From assembly GCF_000719095.1 (NCBI RefSeq), contig NZ_JOEH01000004.1, positions 372,001 to 436,000 of the forward strand: a stretch of 64,000 nucleotides of DNA, written 5' to 3'. The position numbers were made by a program, and so were the translations under genes. The notes below the pieces were generated by a model that saw only the letters and a program-made list of their open reading frames with translations, was not told the DNA's origin and searched no databases. This stretch comes from Streptacidiphilus jeojiense (GTDB lineage Bacteria > Actinomycetota > Actinomycetes > Streptomycetales > Streptomycetaceae). Shown one piece after another: positions 8,923 through 17,856 of the stretch. Each line of letters starts with the position of its first letter. The first letter of the stretch is position 1.

Positions 8923-11900
8923 GTGACACACGCCGACAGCTACCTCCGTTACCCCCACGTCCAAGCTGACCTGGTCACCTTCGTGGCCGAGGACGACGTC
9001 TGGCTCGCCCCCGTCGCCGGCGGCCGGGCCTGGCGCGTGAGCGCCGACCAGGTCCCGGTGGCCCGCCCGCGGATCTCCCCGGACGGCCGGTGGATCGCCT
9101 GGGCCTCGACCCGTGACGGCGCACCGGAGGTGCATGTCGCACCGGCCGACGGCGGCCCCGCGCGACGGCTGACCTACTGGGGCAGCCTGCAGACCACGGT
9201 GCTGGGATGGACCGCCGAGGGCGAGGTCCTCGCCCTGAGCTCGGTCGGCAGGATGTCACGGGCGCACCCGTGGGCCTATGAAGTCCCGCTGGACGGCTCC
9301 CCGGCCAGGGAACTCCCGTACGGCCGCGTCGGCGGCGTCGCAGCCGAGCCCGGCGGGGACCGCGTCCTGCTGTCCAGCGCCGGGATGGGCCGCGAGCCCG
9401 CGCACTGGAAGCGCTACCGCGGCGGCACCGCCGGCAAGCTCTGGATCGGCACCGAGGGCGACTTCAGCCGGCTGCACGCCGACCTCGACGGCCGGGCCAA
9501 CATCGACTCCCCGATGTGGGTCGGCGACCGGGTCGCCTTCCTCAGCGACCAGGACGGTGTCGCCCAGCTGTGGTCCAGTCTGCCCGACGGCTCCGACCTG
9601 CGCCGCCACAGCGACCACGAGTTCTACGCCCGCAACGCCTCCACCGACGGCACCCGGGTGGTCTACCACAGCGGCGGCGACCTCTATCTGGTCGAGGACC
9701 TGACGGACGCCCGCCCCCGCCGCCTGGAGATCCGTCTCGGCGGCCCCCGGGTCGACCGCCAGCCGTACCCGATCAACGCCGCCCGCCACCTCGGGCACAT
9801 CGCCCCGGACGCCGAGGCCCGGGCCAGCGTCATCGAGGTCCGCGGCAGCATCCACCGGGTCACCCACCGCGACGGGCCGGCGCGTGCGCTCTCGGCCACG
9901 CCGGGCGTGCGCAACCGTCTGCCCCAGGTGCTCGCTGACGGCGGGTCGGTGTGGGTCACCGACGCCGAGGGCGAGGACGGGCTGGAGTTCTCCGACGGCC
10001 GCCGGATCGCCGTCGGCGCCCTGGGCCGGGTCGAGGAGCTCACCGCCTCCCCGGACGGCTCCACCCTCGCCGTGGCCAACCGCGACGGCCTGGTCCTGCT
10101 GGTCACCGTCGCCGACGGCACCGTCCGCGAGCTGGACCGCAGCGGCGCCGCCCAGGCCAGCGGCCTCGCCTTCGCGCCGGACTCGCAGTGGCTGGTCTGG
10201 TCGCACTGCGCCGACTCCGAGGAGGTGCCGCGCCAGCTGCGGCTGGCCCAGCTCGCCGAAGGCACCGTCACCGAGCTGACCCCGCCCCGCTTCAACGACT
10301 ACGCGCCGACCTTCACCACCGACGGCAAGCACCTCGCCTTCCTGTCGATGCGCGACTTCGACCCGGTCTACGACGAGCACGTCTTCGACCTCTCCTTCCC
10401 GCTCGCCTGCCGCCCCTACCTGCTCACCCTGGCGGCGGACACCCTCTCCCCGTTCGGCCCGCAGCCGCTGGGCCGGGCCCTGGGCAAGGGCGACAAGGAC
10501 AGCGACTCCGAGGACGGCGACCAGGCCGAGGACGCCACCAAGGACTCCGCCGACGGCACCGCAGGCGAGGGCGACGAGGACGGCGCCGACGCCCCCGCCC
10601 GCACCCGGCTGGACCTGGAGGGCCTGTCCGACCGGATCGTCCCCTTCCCGGTCTCCAGCGGCCGCTACACCGACCTGCGCGCGGTCAAGGGCGGGGTGGT
10701 GTGGCTGGAGCACCCGCTCACCGGCGAGCTGGGCAACGCCAAGGCCACTCCGGAGGGCGAGGCCGAGCGCAGCAGCCTGGAGCGGTTCGACTTCGGCACC
10801 CGCCGGGCCGAGACCCTGGTCGACGAGCTGGACCGGTTCGCCGTCAGCGGCGACGGCAGCCGCCTCGCCGTGGTCGACCGCAACGAGCTGCGGATCGTCC
10901 CGGCGGACCACCGGGTCGGCAAGGACGAGCAGGACGACGCCGCGACCGTGGACCTCTCCCGGATCCGGGTCACCGTCGACCCCGCCGCCGAGTGGCGGCA
11001 GATGTTCGACGAGACCGCCCGGCTGATGCGCGACAACTTCTGGCGCGTCGACATGAACGGCATCGACTGGACCGGCATCCAGGCCCGCTACCGCCCGCTG
11101 GTGGAGCGGGTCGGCAGCTACAGCGAGCTGGTCGACCTGCTGTGGGAGCTGCAGGCCGAGCCGGGCACCTCGCACGCCTACGTCCAGCCCGTCGGGCAGG
11201 GCGTGGCCGGCAACCGCCGGCAGGGGCTGCTCGGGGCGGACCTGGTCCGCGACGAGGCGGGGGTGTGGCGGGTCGCCCGGGTGCTGCCCGGCGAGTCCTC
11301 CGACCCGGCGGCCCGCTCGCCGCTCGGCGCCCCCGGCGTCAGCGTCCGGGCCGGCGAGTCGCTGCTGGCCGTGGACGGCGTCCCGGTGGACAGCACCGCC
11401 GGACCCGGTCCGCTGCTGGTCGGCACGGCCGGCAAGCCGGTCGAACTGACCGTCGGTCAGGCCAACGGCGCAGGTGAGGCCACCCGCACCGTGGTGGTGA
11501 TCCCGCTCGCCACCGAGGAGCCGCTGCGCTACCACGACTGGGTGGCGGGCCGGCGGGCCCATGTCCGCGAGCTGTCCGGCGGACGGCTCGGCTACCTTCA
11601 CGTTCCCGACATGGTGGCCAACGGCTGGGCCCAGATCCACCGCGACCTGCGTTTCGAGATGGCCCGGGAGGGCCTGATCGTGGACGTCCGGGAGAACCGC
11701 GGCGGCCACACCTCGCAGCTGATCATCGAGAAGCTGAACCGCCGGGTCGTCGGCTGGGACCTGGTCCGCACCAGCCCTCCCGTCCCCTACCCGATGGACG
11801 CCCCGCGCGGCGCGCTGGTGTCGGTGGCCGACGAGTTCGCCGGATCGGACGGCGACATCGTCAACGCCGCGTTCCAGGCGCTGAAGCTGGGCCCGGTCGT

Positions 11901-12174
11901 CGGTGTGCGCACCTGGGGCGGGGTCATCGGCATCGACGGCCGGTACTCCCTGGTGGACGGCACCGGGGTGACCCAGCCCCGGTACGCCTTCTGGCTGGAC
12001 GGCTACGGCTTCGGGGTGGAGAACCACGGCATCGACCCGGACATCGAGGTGGTCTGCACCCCGCAGGACTGGGCCGCCCGCCGTGACCCCCAGCTCGACG
12101 AGGCGGTCCGCACGGCGCTGGCCGCGCTGGAGCGGAACCCTGCCGCGGTGCCGCCGCCGATTCCGGGGCTGTAA
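8923..12174 (+). CDS. Tricorn-type protease (S41 family, beta-propeller plus PDZ)
   Basis: This 1083-residue cytosolic protease resembles archaeal tricorn, which cuts peptides released by the proteasome. Repeated propeller-like motifs (for example PRISPDGRWIAWAS near the N-terminus) fill about residues 1-650. A strongly acidic Asp/Glu/Lys insert lies around 520-560. A C1 region, a PDZ domain (about 755-840) and a C-terminal S41 core follow. Residues equivalent to the tricorn catalytic set are visible: Ser750-His751 (GTSHAYV), the nucleophile Ser975 followed by Asp976 (FAGSDGD), and Glu1033 (GVENHG). No signal peptide is present. The GTG start has AAGGTGA six bases upstream; the same bases could be a TAAGGT -10 box of a leaderless transcript. 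It stands alone between two palindromic elements. Confidence 0.93.
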   Translation: MTHADSYLRYPHVQADLVTFVAEDDVWLAPVAGGRAWRVSADQVPVARPRISPDGRWIAWASTRDGAPEVHVAPADGGPARRLTYWGSLQTTVLGWTAEGEVLALSSVGRMSRAHPWAYEVPLDGSPARELPYGRVGGVAAEPGGDRVLLSSAGMGREPAHWKRYRGGTAGKLWIGTEGDFSRLHADLDGRANIDSPMWVGDRVAFLSDQDGVAQLWSSLPDGSDLRRHSDHEFYARNASTDGTRVVYHSGGDLYLVEDLTDARPRRLEIRLGGPRVDRQPYPINAARHLGHIAPDAEARASVIEVRGSIHRVTHRDGPARALSATPGVRNRLPQVLADGGSVWVTDAEGEDGLEFSDGRRIAVGALGRVEELTASPDGSTLAVANRDGLVLLVTVADGTVRELDRSGAAQASGLAFAPDSQWLVWSHCADSEEVPRQLRLAQLAEGTVTELTPPRFNDYAPTFTTDGKHLAFLSMRDFDPVYDEHVFDLSFPLACRPYLLTLAADTLSPFGPQPLGRALGKGDKDSDSEDGDQAEDATKDSADGTAGEGDEDGADAPARTRLDLEGLSDRIVPFPVSSGRYTDLRAVKGGVVWLEHPLTGELGNAKATPEGEAERSSLERFDFGTRRAETLVDELDRFAVSGDGSRLAVVDRNELRIVPADHRVGKDEQDDAATVDLSRIRVTVDPAAEWRQMFDETARLMRDNFWRVDMNGIDWTGIQARYRPLVERVGSYSELVDLLWELQAEPGTSHAYVQPVGQGVAGNRRQGLLGADLVRDEAGVWRVARVLPGESSDPAARSPLGAPGVSVRAGESLLAVDGVPVDSTAGPGPLLVGTAGKPVELTVGQANGAGEATRTVVVIPLATEEPLRYHDWVAGRRAHVRELSGGRLGYLHVPDMVANGWAQIHRDLRFEMAREGLIVDVRENRGGHTSQLIIEKLNRRVVGWDLVRTSPPVPYPMDAPRGALVSVADEFAGSDGDIVNAAFQALKLGPVVGVRTWGGVIGIDGRYSLVDGTGVTQPRYAFWLDGYGFGVENHGIDPDIEVVCTPQDWAARRDPQLDEAVRTALAALERNPAAVPPPIPGL

Positions 12175-12194
12175 GGGGGGACGTTCTCTGCTGC

Positions 12195-12320
12195 GGGCTG
12201 TGCATGGCTTGTCGCGCAGTTCCCCGCGCCCCTGGACGTCTGCAAGTGGACCAGTTGCACTTGCTGGGGGCGCGGGGCTCTGCTTGATTAACAGCGTGCG
12301 CGACAAGCCATGCACGGCCC
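12195..12320. repeat. Dispersed palindromic element, copy C (long, interrupted right arm)
   Basis: The left arm (12212-12232) matches the other copies. The right arm begins GGGGCGCGGGG, but AACTG is then replaced by about 21 bases (CTCTGCTTGATTAACAGCGTG without its last base counted in other copies) before CGCGAC resumes. Outer flanks pair over 22 bases with one mismatch: GGGCTGTGCATGGCTTGTCG... at 12195-12216 against 12299-12320. An inner pair GCAAGTG/CACTTGC lies at 12242-12248 and 12258-12264. The element fills most of the gap between the tricorn gene and the AAA+ gene. Confidence 0.85.
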
Positions 12321-12416
12321 GCACCCGAGGATCCCGCCGCCCCCGGAAGGGTCGTTCGCCCACGGGTGATCCCCCCGCCCCGCAACGGGGTTGACCGGCC
12401 GGTTAGGGTCGTCGGC

Positions 12417-13670
12417 ATGGCTGAAGACTCCCCGCTGATACGCAGTCTGCGCTCCGCCCTGGAGGCCGCCCCGGCGGACGTCCCGCTGCGTCTGCATCTG
12501 GCCGCGCTGCTGCTGGACGACGGCGAGTCCGACCAGGCCGTCGCCGAGATCGCGGTGGCGCTACAGTACGACCCCGGCAGCGCCGAGGCAAGGAAACTGA
12601 TGCTCCGTGCGATGGGCGTGCCCCCCGTGCCCGCCGCAGCGCCGCCCGCGGCCGAACCGCCCCCCGCGGAGCCGGCCCCGGCCGTGTCCTTCGACTGGGC
12701 CTCGGCCGAGCAGCAGCTCAGCGACACCGTCCAGCCCCGCTTCGTGGAGCCCGCCGCGGCCGACGGCGAGGACGACCCCGGCGAGCAGCCGGCCTGGGAC
12801 ATCGAGAGCAGCCAGGTCCGCCTCGCCGACGTCGGCGGCATGACGGAGGTCAAGAAGCGCCTCGAAGCGGCCTTCCTCGCCCCCATGCGCAACCCCGAAC
12901 TCCGGCGCCTGTACGGCAAGTCGCTCCGCGGCGGCCTGCTCCTGTACGGGCCGCCCGGCTGCGGCAAGACCTTCATCGCCCGCGCCGTCGCCGGGGAGCT
13001 GGGGGCCAAGTTCCTCTCCGTCAGCCTCAGCGACATCCTCGACATGTACATCGGCCAGTCCGAACGCAACCTGCACGACGTCTTCGCCGCCGCCCGCGCC
13101 AACGCGCCCTGCGTGGTCTTCCTGGACGAGATCGACGCGGTCGGCGGCAAGCGCAGCAGCATGCGCCACAACGCCATGCGCGGCACCGTCAACCAGCTGC
13201 TGCTGGAACTCGACGGGGCCCAGTACGACAACGACGGCGTCTTCGTCCTCGCCGCCACCAACTCGCCCTGGGACGTGGACACCGCGCTGCGCCGCCCGGG
13301 CCGGCTGGACCGCACCCTGCTGGTGCTCCCGCCGGACCAGGAGGCCCGCGAGTCCATCCTGCGCTACCACCTGAGGGACCGTCCGATCGAGGGCGTCGAG
13401 CTCTCCAAACTGGCGAAGAAGACCGACGGCTGGTCCGGCGCCGACCTCGCCCACCTCTGCGAGACCGCCGCGGAGGCGGCGCTGCTGGACTCCGCCGCCA
13501 GCGGCCGGGTGCGCATGATCGGGATGCCCGACCTGCTGGCCGCGGCCAAGGAGGTCAAGCCCTCCATCGAGTCCTGGTTCACCGCCGCCCGCAACGTCGC
13601 CATGTTCGCCAACGACGGTGGCACCTACGACGACCTGCTGGCCTTCCTGAAGCGGACCCGCCGCCTGTGA
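12417..13670 (+). CDS. AAA+ ATPase with N-terminal TPR-like region
   Basis: This 417-residue protein is a single-ring AAA+ ATPase of the FtsH/Cdc48/proteasomal-ATPase type, but without a protease domain or membrane segment. Residues 1-65 resemble TPR helices; a Pro/Ala linker covers 68-90. The ATPase core has Walker A GPPGCGKT at 178-185, Walker B VVFLDEID at 233-240, sensor Asn in AATNSP (279-284) and arginine fingers in LRRPGRLDR (291-299). The ATG at 12417 is preferred to GTG at 12366, which lies in the palindromic flank. The next gene overlaps by 4 bases and also begins with TPR repeats, so the two products probably act together. Substrate unknown. Confidence 0.88.
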   Translation: MAEDSPLIRSLRSALEAAPADVPLRLHLAALLLDDGESDQAVAEIAVALQYDPGSAEARKLMLRAMGVPPVPAAAPPAAEPPPAEPAPAVSFDWASAEQQLSDTVQPRFVEPAAADGEDDPGEQPAWDIESSQVRLADVGGMTEVKKRLEAAFLAPMRNPELRRLYGKSLRGGLLLYGPPGCGKTFIARAVAGELGAKFLSVSLSDILDMYIGQSERNLHDVFAAARANAPCVVFLDEIDAVGGKRSSMRHNAMRGTVNQLLLELDGAQYDNDGVFVLAATNSPWDVDTALRRPGRLDRTLLVLPPDQEARESILRYHLRDRPIEGVELSKLAKKTDGWSGADLAHLCETAAEAALLDSAASGRVRMIGMPDLLAAAKEVKPSIESWFTAARNVAMFANDGGTYDDLLAFLKRTRRL

Positions 13671-14722
13671 CCACCGCGGACCGGGTGGCCCGGGCCCGTG
13701 CGCTGATGGACCTGGGCCGCCACGACCAGGCCCGCGGGCTGCTCGCCGAGGCCCTGGCCGAGATGCCGGGGGACGCCGCGGCCTGGTCCTCGATGGCCCG
13801 CTGCTGCTACCGCACCGACGACTTCGAGTCGGCCCTGCACGCGGCCGACCAGGCGCTGGCGCACAATCCGGCGCTGGCAGCCGCCTGGCGCTGGCGCGCG
13901 CTCTCGCTGGCCGAGCTGAAGCGCTGGCAGGAGGCCCACCGCGCCGCCGCCGAGGCGGTCGGCCGCGAACCGCAGAACTGGTCCGGACACATGATCATGG
14001 CCCGGGGACTGCTGGCCGACCCCACCCGCGGCGGTGACGACCGGCGGGCGCGGGACGCCGCGCACCGCGCCAGGGAGCTGGCCCCGCACGAGGCGGAGAC
14101 CCATTTCTACGCCGGCCGGGTGGCCGAGCGCGCCGGACGGGAGGCCGAGGCCGAGGCCTGCTACCGGGAGGCGCTGCGGCTGAACCCGGAGCAGCGCTCG
14201 GCCAGGAACCAGCTGGCCCTGATCCAGATGCGGCGCGGCGAGAACTACGCGGCGGCCCAGGGCTTCGCCGCCGTCGCCGCCTCGGCCAAGGGCGCCGAGC
14301 TGGGCATCCACAACCTCAAGGTGGTCGCGGTCCGGCTGATCTCCAGGGCCCGCTGGATCTCGGTCGGCGCCCTGGCGGTGGCCGAGGCGGGCGTCATCGC
14401 GGTGCCGGACGGCGGCTGGGCCGTGCGCGGGGCGCTGATGGCCGCCCTGCTGGTCGGCTGGGCGGTGTGGGCGGTCTGGGCCGCCCGCCAGGTCCCGCCG
14501 CAGCTGCGGATGCCGCTGCTGCGCACGGTCCGCGGCAGCGCCTACGTGCTGCTGGTGCTGCTCGGCGTGGCCGCCTTCACCCTGGCCGCCTTCGTGCTGC
14601 TGCTGGTGCCGGTCCTGGCGCCGTTCTGGGGCGAGGTGGTCCTCGCCGCGGTGGCGCTGCAGCTGACCGCGCTGCGGACGGCGGCGGTGCTGGTCCGGAA
14701 GGCGAAGCAGCGGGTGGAGTGA
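13667..14722 (+). CDS. TPR-repeat membrane protein
   Basis: The start GTG overlaps the TGA of the AAA+ gene (GTGA, 13667-13670), indicating translational coupling. The 351-residue protein begins with about five TPR-type helix pairs (residues 1-190), for example DLGRHDQARGLLAEALAEMP and the HFYAGRVAERAGREAEAEAC repeat. The C-terminal third (about 225-345) holds four probable membrane helices with a Trp-rich second helix (VGWAVWAVWAARQ). It is likely a membrane-anchored scaffold whose cytoplasmic TPR part binds a partner, possibly the coupled ATPase. No enzymatic motif is visible. The function is not known. Confidence 0.82.
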   Translation: MTTADRVARARALMDLGRHDQARGLLAEALAEMPGDAAAWSSMARCCYRTDDFESALHAADQALAHNPALAAAWRWRALSLAELKRWQEAHRAAAEAVGREPQNWSGHMIMARGLLADPTRGGDDRRARDAAHRARELAPHEAETHFYAGRVAERAGREAEAEACYREALRLNPEQRSARNQLALIQMRRGENYAAAQGFAAVAASAKGAELGIHNLKVVAVRLISRARWISVGALAVAEAGVIAVPDGGWAVRGALMAALLVGWAVWAVWAARQVPPQLRMPLLRTVRGSAYVLLVLLGVAAFTLAAFVLLLVPVLAPFWGEVVLAAVALQLTALRTAAVLVRKAKQRVE

Positions 14723-14774
14723 CCCGGCTACGATGCGGCGTGTCGGGGACCGCAACGAGCACGAGGAGCGCGAC

Positions 14775-15149
14775 GTGTCGGGAGAGCCGCAGGCGGACTG
14801 CCTGTTCTGCAGGATCGTGGCCAGGGAGATCCCGGCGACCGTGGTCCGGGAGACGGAGACCACGCTGGCGTTCCGCGACATCAACCCGCAGGCCCCCACC
14901 CATGTGCTGGTCGTCCCCAAGGCGCACTACCCGCACGCCGCCGCCCTCGCCGACGCCGATCCGGCGCTGGCCGGCACCCTGCTGGCCGAGGCCGGCCGGG
15001 TCGCCGAGGAGGAGAAGGTGGCCGAGTCGGCCGGCGGGGCCGGCTACCGGCTGATCTTCAACACCGGCGCCGGGGCCGGCCAGACCGTGTTCCACGCCCA
15101 CGTCCACGTCCTGGGCGGCGGGGACGGGCTGCGCGAGAAGCTGGTCTGA
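14775..15149 (+). CDS. HIT family nucleotide hydrolase/phosphoramidase
   Basis: This is a histidine triad protein of the Hint type, expected to hydrolyse AMP-lysine or similar purine nucleotide phosphoramidates. With GTG at 14775 the protein has 124 residues; GAGGAG lies six bases upstream, so this is preferred over the ATG at 14733, which would add 14 charged residues. [13 protein letters not shown] starts the domain, [11 protein letters not shown] precedes the triad, and [13 protein letters not shown] carries the active-site histidines. The RNase Z-like gene follows after 7 bases, so co-transcription is likely. Confidence 0.94.
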   Translation: MSGEPQADCLFCRIVAREIPATVVRETETTLAFRDINPQAPTHVLVVPKAHYPHAAALADADPALAGTLLAEAGRVAEEEKVAESAGGAGYRLIFNTGAGAGQTVFHAHVHVLGGGDGLREKLV

Positions 15150-15156
15150 CCCCCGG

Positions 15157-16092
15157 ATGTCGCAACGCGAGCTGGTGGTGCTGGGGACGGCCAGCCAGGT
15201 CCCCACCCGGCACCGCAACCACAACGGCTACCTGCTGCTCTGGGACGGCGAGGGGCTGCTGTTCGACCCGGGCGAGGGCACCCAGCGGCAGCTGCTGTAC
15301 GCCGGGGTCAGCTCGCACGCGATCACCCGGATCTGCGTCAGCCACTTCCACGGCGACCACTGCCTGGGCCTGCCCGGCGTCATTCAGCGGATCAACCTGG
15401 ACAAGCCGCCGCACTCCGTGAGCGCCTACTACCCGGCCTCCGGTCAGCGCTTCTTCGAGCGGCTGCACCACGCCAGCGCCTTCCACGAGACCGTCGAACT
15501 GCTGCCCGAGCCCATTGCCGGGGCGGGTGGGCTGAAGGCCGCCGGTGCACCGTTCACCCTGACCGCCGAACCCCTCTCGCACCCGGTCGAGTCCTTCGGC
15601 TACCGCCTCACCGAACCCGACGGCCGCCGGATGCTGCCGGACCGGCTGGCCGCCCACGGCATCGCCGGACCCGCCGTGGGGCGGCTGGGTCGCGACGGCG
15701 CGATCACCCTGGAGGACGGCTCCACGGTGACGTTGGAGCAGGTCAGCGCGGTGCGTCGGGGCCAGAGCGCGGCCTTCGTGATGGACACCCGGATGTGCGA
15801 GGGGGTGGCCCGGCTGGCCCAGGGGGTCGACCTGCTGGTCATTGAGGCCACCTTCCTGGAGTCGGAGGCCGCCCTGGCCCGCGACCACGGCCACCTCACC
15901 GCCGCCCAGGCGGCCCGCGCCGCCGCCGAGGCGGGGGTGCGCTCCCTGGTGCTCACCCACTTCTCCCAGCGCTACCCGGACACCGCCGGCCACCTCGCCG
16001 AGGCCCGGCAGCACTTCGACGGGGAGGTCGTCCTGGCCCGTGACCTGATGCGGGTGCCGGTGCCCGCCCGCTGTCCGGCGGATGAAGGCTGA
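15157..16092 (+). CDS. rnz: Ribonuclease Z-type metallo-beta-lactamase fold hydrolase
   Basis: The 311-residue protein has the RNase Z architecture and is expected to process tRNA 3' ends, although other nuclease roles are possible in bacteria that encode CCA. It starts [20 protein letters not shown] as in RNase Z, and the zinc motif [12 protein letters not shown] begins at residue 63. The FVMDTR motif around residue 207 and EATFLES near 230 are followed by [11 protein letters not shown] and a C-terminal [10 protein letters not shown] motif. The gene follows the HIT gene by 7 bases. Identity as an RNase Z family member is firm; the tRNA role is from family knowledge. Confidence 0.9.
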   Translation: MSQRELVVLGTASQVPTRHRNHNGYLLLWDGEGLLFDPGEGTQRQLLYAGVSSHAITRICVSHFHGDHCLGLPGVIQRINLDKPPHSVSAYYPASGQRFFERLHHASAFHETVELLPEPIAGAGGLKAAGAPFTLTAEPLSHPVESFGYRLTEPDGRRMLPDRLAAHGIAGPAVGRLGRDGAITLEDGSTVTLEQVSAVRRGQSAAFVMDTRMCEGVARLAQGVDLLVIEATFLESEAALARDHGHLTAAQAARAAAEAGVRSLVLTHFSQRYPDTAGHLAEARQHFDGEVVLARDLMRVPVPARCPADEG

Positions 16093-16257
16093 GGGTCGGT
16101 GGCGGAAAACTACTGGCGTCACCCGCGCCACGGGCGGACCATCGTTCTCTCCGGCCCTACCGGCCGTCGTACCCTTGTCACACCAGGCCTCGGCGATGCC
16201 GCGGAGGCCGGCGGACCCGATAGAGAGATGGGATGAGGCAGGCCTCAGCGCCGACCC

Positions 16258-17340
16258 ATGACTTCTACGACACCCAGAGCACAGCGCGCCCAGCAGGTGC
16301 CGGCGCAGGCCCAGGCCAAGATCATCATCCCGGAGAAGCACCCGATGGTGAGTGTGCTCGGCGCCGGGGACTCGTTCCTGAAGGTGATCGAGAAGGCCTT
16401 CCCGGACCTCGACATCCACGCCCGCGGCAATGAGATCACCGCCACCGGCGACCGGACCGGGATCCGGCTGGTCCAGCACCTGTTCGACGAGATGATGCTG
16501 GTGCTCCGCACCGGCCAGCCCCTGACCGAGGACTCCGTGGAGCGTTCCATCGCCATGCTGCGCAAGGCCGAAGAGGACCCGACCAGCCCCGAGGGCAGCC
16601 AGAACCCCTCGGCGGTGTTCACCGCCAACATCCTGTCCAACCGCGGCCGCTCGATCCGCCCCAAGACGCTCAACCAGCAGAACTACGTCGACGCCATCGA
16701 CCGCCACACCATCGTCTTCGGCATCGGCCCCGCGGGTACCGGCAAGACCTACCTGGCGATGGCCAAGGCCGTGCAGGCGCTGCAGGCCAAGCAGGTCACC
16801 CGGATCATCCTCACCCGCCCGGCGGTCGAGGCCGGCGAGCGGCTGGGCTTCCTCCCCGGCACCCTCTACGAGAAGATCGACCCCTACCTGCGCCCGCTCT
16901 ACGACGCCCTGCACGACATGATCGACCCCGACTCCATCCCCCGGCTGATGGCCGCGGGCACCATCGAGGTCGCCCCGCTGGCCTACATGCGCGGCCGGAC
17001 CCTGAACGACGCGTTCATCATCCTGGACGAGGCGCAGAACACCAGCGCCGAGCAGATGAAGATGTTCCTGACCCGGCTCGGCTTCAACTCCAAGATCGTG
17101 GTGACCGGTGACGTCACCCAGATCGACCTGCCGGGTGGCACCACCAGCGGGCTGAAGATCGTCCAGGAGATCCTGGGCGATGTGGAGGACATCCACTTCA
17201 GCCGTCTGACCAGCCAGGACGTGGTCCGCCACAAGCTGGTCGGCAAGATCGTGGACGCCTACGGCCAGTACGACGCTGCCCAGGAGAACGCAGCAGCCGC
17301 CCCCCGCAAGCCCCGACCCCCCCGACGCAACGAAAGCTGA
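16258..17340 (+). CDS. phoH: PhoH family ATPase
   Basis: The 360-residue product matches PhoH/PhoL-type cytoplasmic ATPases, linked by genetics and conserved gene order to RNA metabolism with YbeY. An N-terminal KH-like region (about 20-100) contains [12 protein letters not shown]. The ATPase core has Walker A GPAGTGKT at 157-164, [17 protein letters not shown] at 185-201 and Walker [10 protein letters not shown] at 253-261. The C-terminus is basic and Pro-rich. The ATG at 16258 matches the typical family start length. ybeY and the corC gene follow with gaps of 14 and 13 bases, an operon conserved in bacteria. Confidence 0.95.
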   Translation: MTSTTPRAQRAQQVPAQAQAKIIIPEKHPMVSVLGAGDSFLKVIEKAFPDLDIHARGNEITATGDRTGIRLVQHLFDEMMLVLRTGQPLTEDSVERSIAMLRKAEEDPTSPEGSQNPSAVFTANILSNRGRSIRPKTLNQQNYVDAIDRHTIVFGIGPAGTGKTYLAMAKAVQALQAKQVTRIILTRPAVEAGERLGFLPGTLYEKIDPYLRPLYDALHDMIDPDSIPRLMAAGTIEVAPLAYMRGRTLNDAFIILDEAQNTSAEQMKMFLTRLGFNSKIVVTGDVTQIDLPGGTTSGLKIVQEILGDVEDIHFSRLTSQDVVRHKLVGKIVDAYGQYDAAQENAAAAPRKPRPPRRNES

Positions 17341-17354
17341 GATCCGAACTCCCC

Positions 17355-17843
17355 ATGTCGATCGACATCAACAACGAGTCCGGCACGGAGGTGGACGAGC
17401 AGGCGATCCTGGACATCGCCCGCTTCGCCCTGGACCGGATGCGCATCCACCCGCTCTCCGAGCTCTCCCTCATCGTCGTGGACGCGGAGGCCATGGAGGC
17501 GCTGCACATCCAGTGGATGGACGAGCCAGGCCCGACCGATGTGATGTCCTTCCCCATGGACGAGCTGCGTCCCGGCAAGGAGGACGAGGAGCTGCCGCAG
17601 GGCCTGCTCGGCGACATCGTGCTCTGCCCCGAGGTGGCGACCGCCCAGGGCAAGGCCAACGGCCACTCCATGGACGCCGAGCTGCAGCTGCTCACCGTCC
17701 ACGGGGTGCTGCACGTCCTCGGGTACGACCACGAGGACCCGGACGAGGAACGCGAGATGTTCGGGCTGCAGAAGCGGATCCTGGACGACTGGCGCGCCGA
17801 GCGCGGCGAGACGGGGCCGTCCCCGGCCCCGACCACCCGGTGA
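17355..17843 (+). CDS. ybeY: rRNA maturation RNase YbeY
   Basis: YbeY is a metal-dependent endoribonuclease required for 16S rRNA 3'-end maturation and ribosome quality control. The 162-residue product carries the invariant three-histidine zinc motif [11 protein letters not shown] at 116-126. Upstream are [11 protein letters not shown] (60-70) and [11 protein letters not shown] (85-95), both typical. It lies between phoH and corC in one apparent operon. Confidence 0.97.
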   Translation: MSIDINNESGTEVDEQAILDIARFALDRMRIHPLSELSLIVVDAEAMEALHIQWMDEPGPTDVMSFPMDELRPGKEDEELPQGLLGDIVLCPEVATAQGKANGHSMDAELQLLTVHGVLHVLGYDHEDPDEEREMFGLQKRILDDWRAERGETGPSPAPTTR

Positions 17844-17856
17844 GCGGGCGCCGGAA

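Noticed and set aside
9256..12363. Minus-strand open frame of about 1035 codons opposite the tricorn-type gene
   Set aside because: It mirrors the codon pattern of the plus-strand gene, has no domain or ribosome binding site, and runs through the palindromic element; it is a by-product of high GC content.
12391..12409. TTGACC and TAGGGT before the AAA+ gene as a promoter
   Set aside because: Both hexamers look good but are only seven bases apart, far from the 16-19 bases needed.
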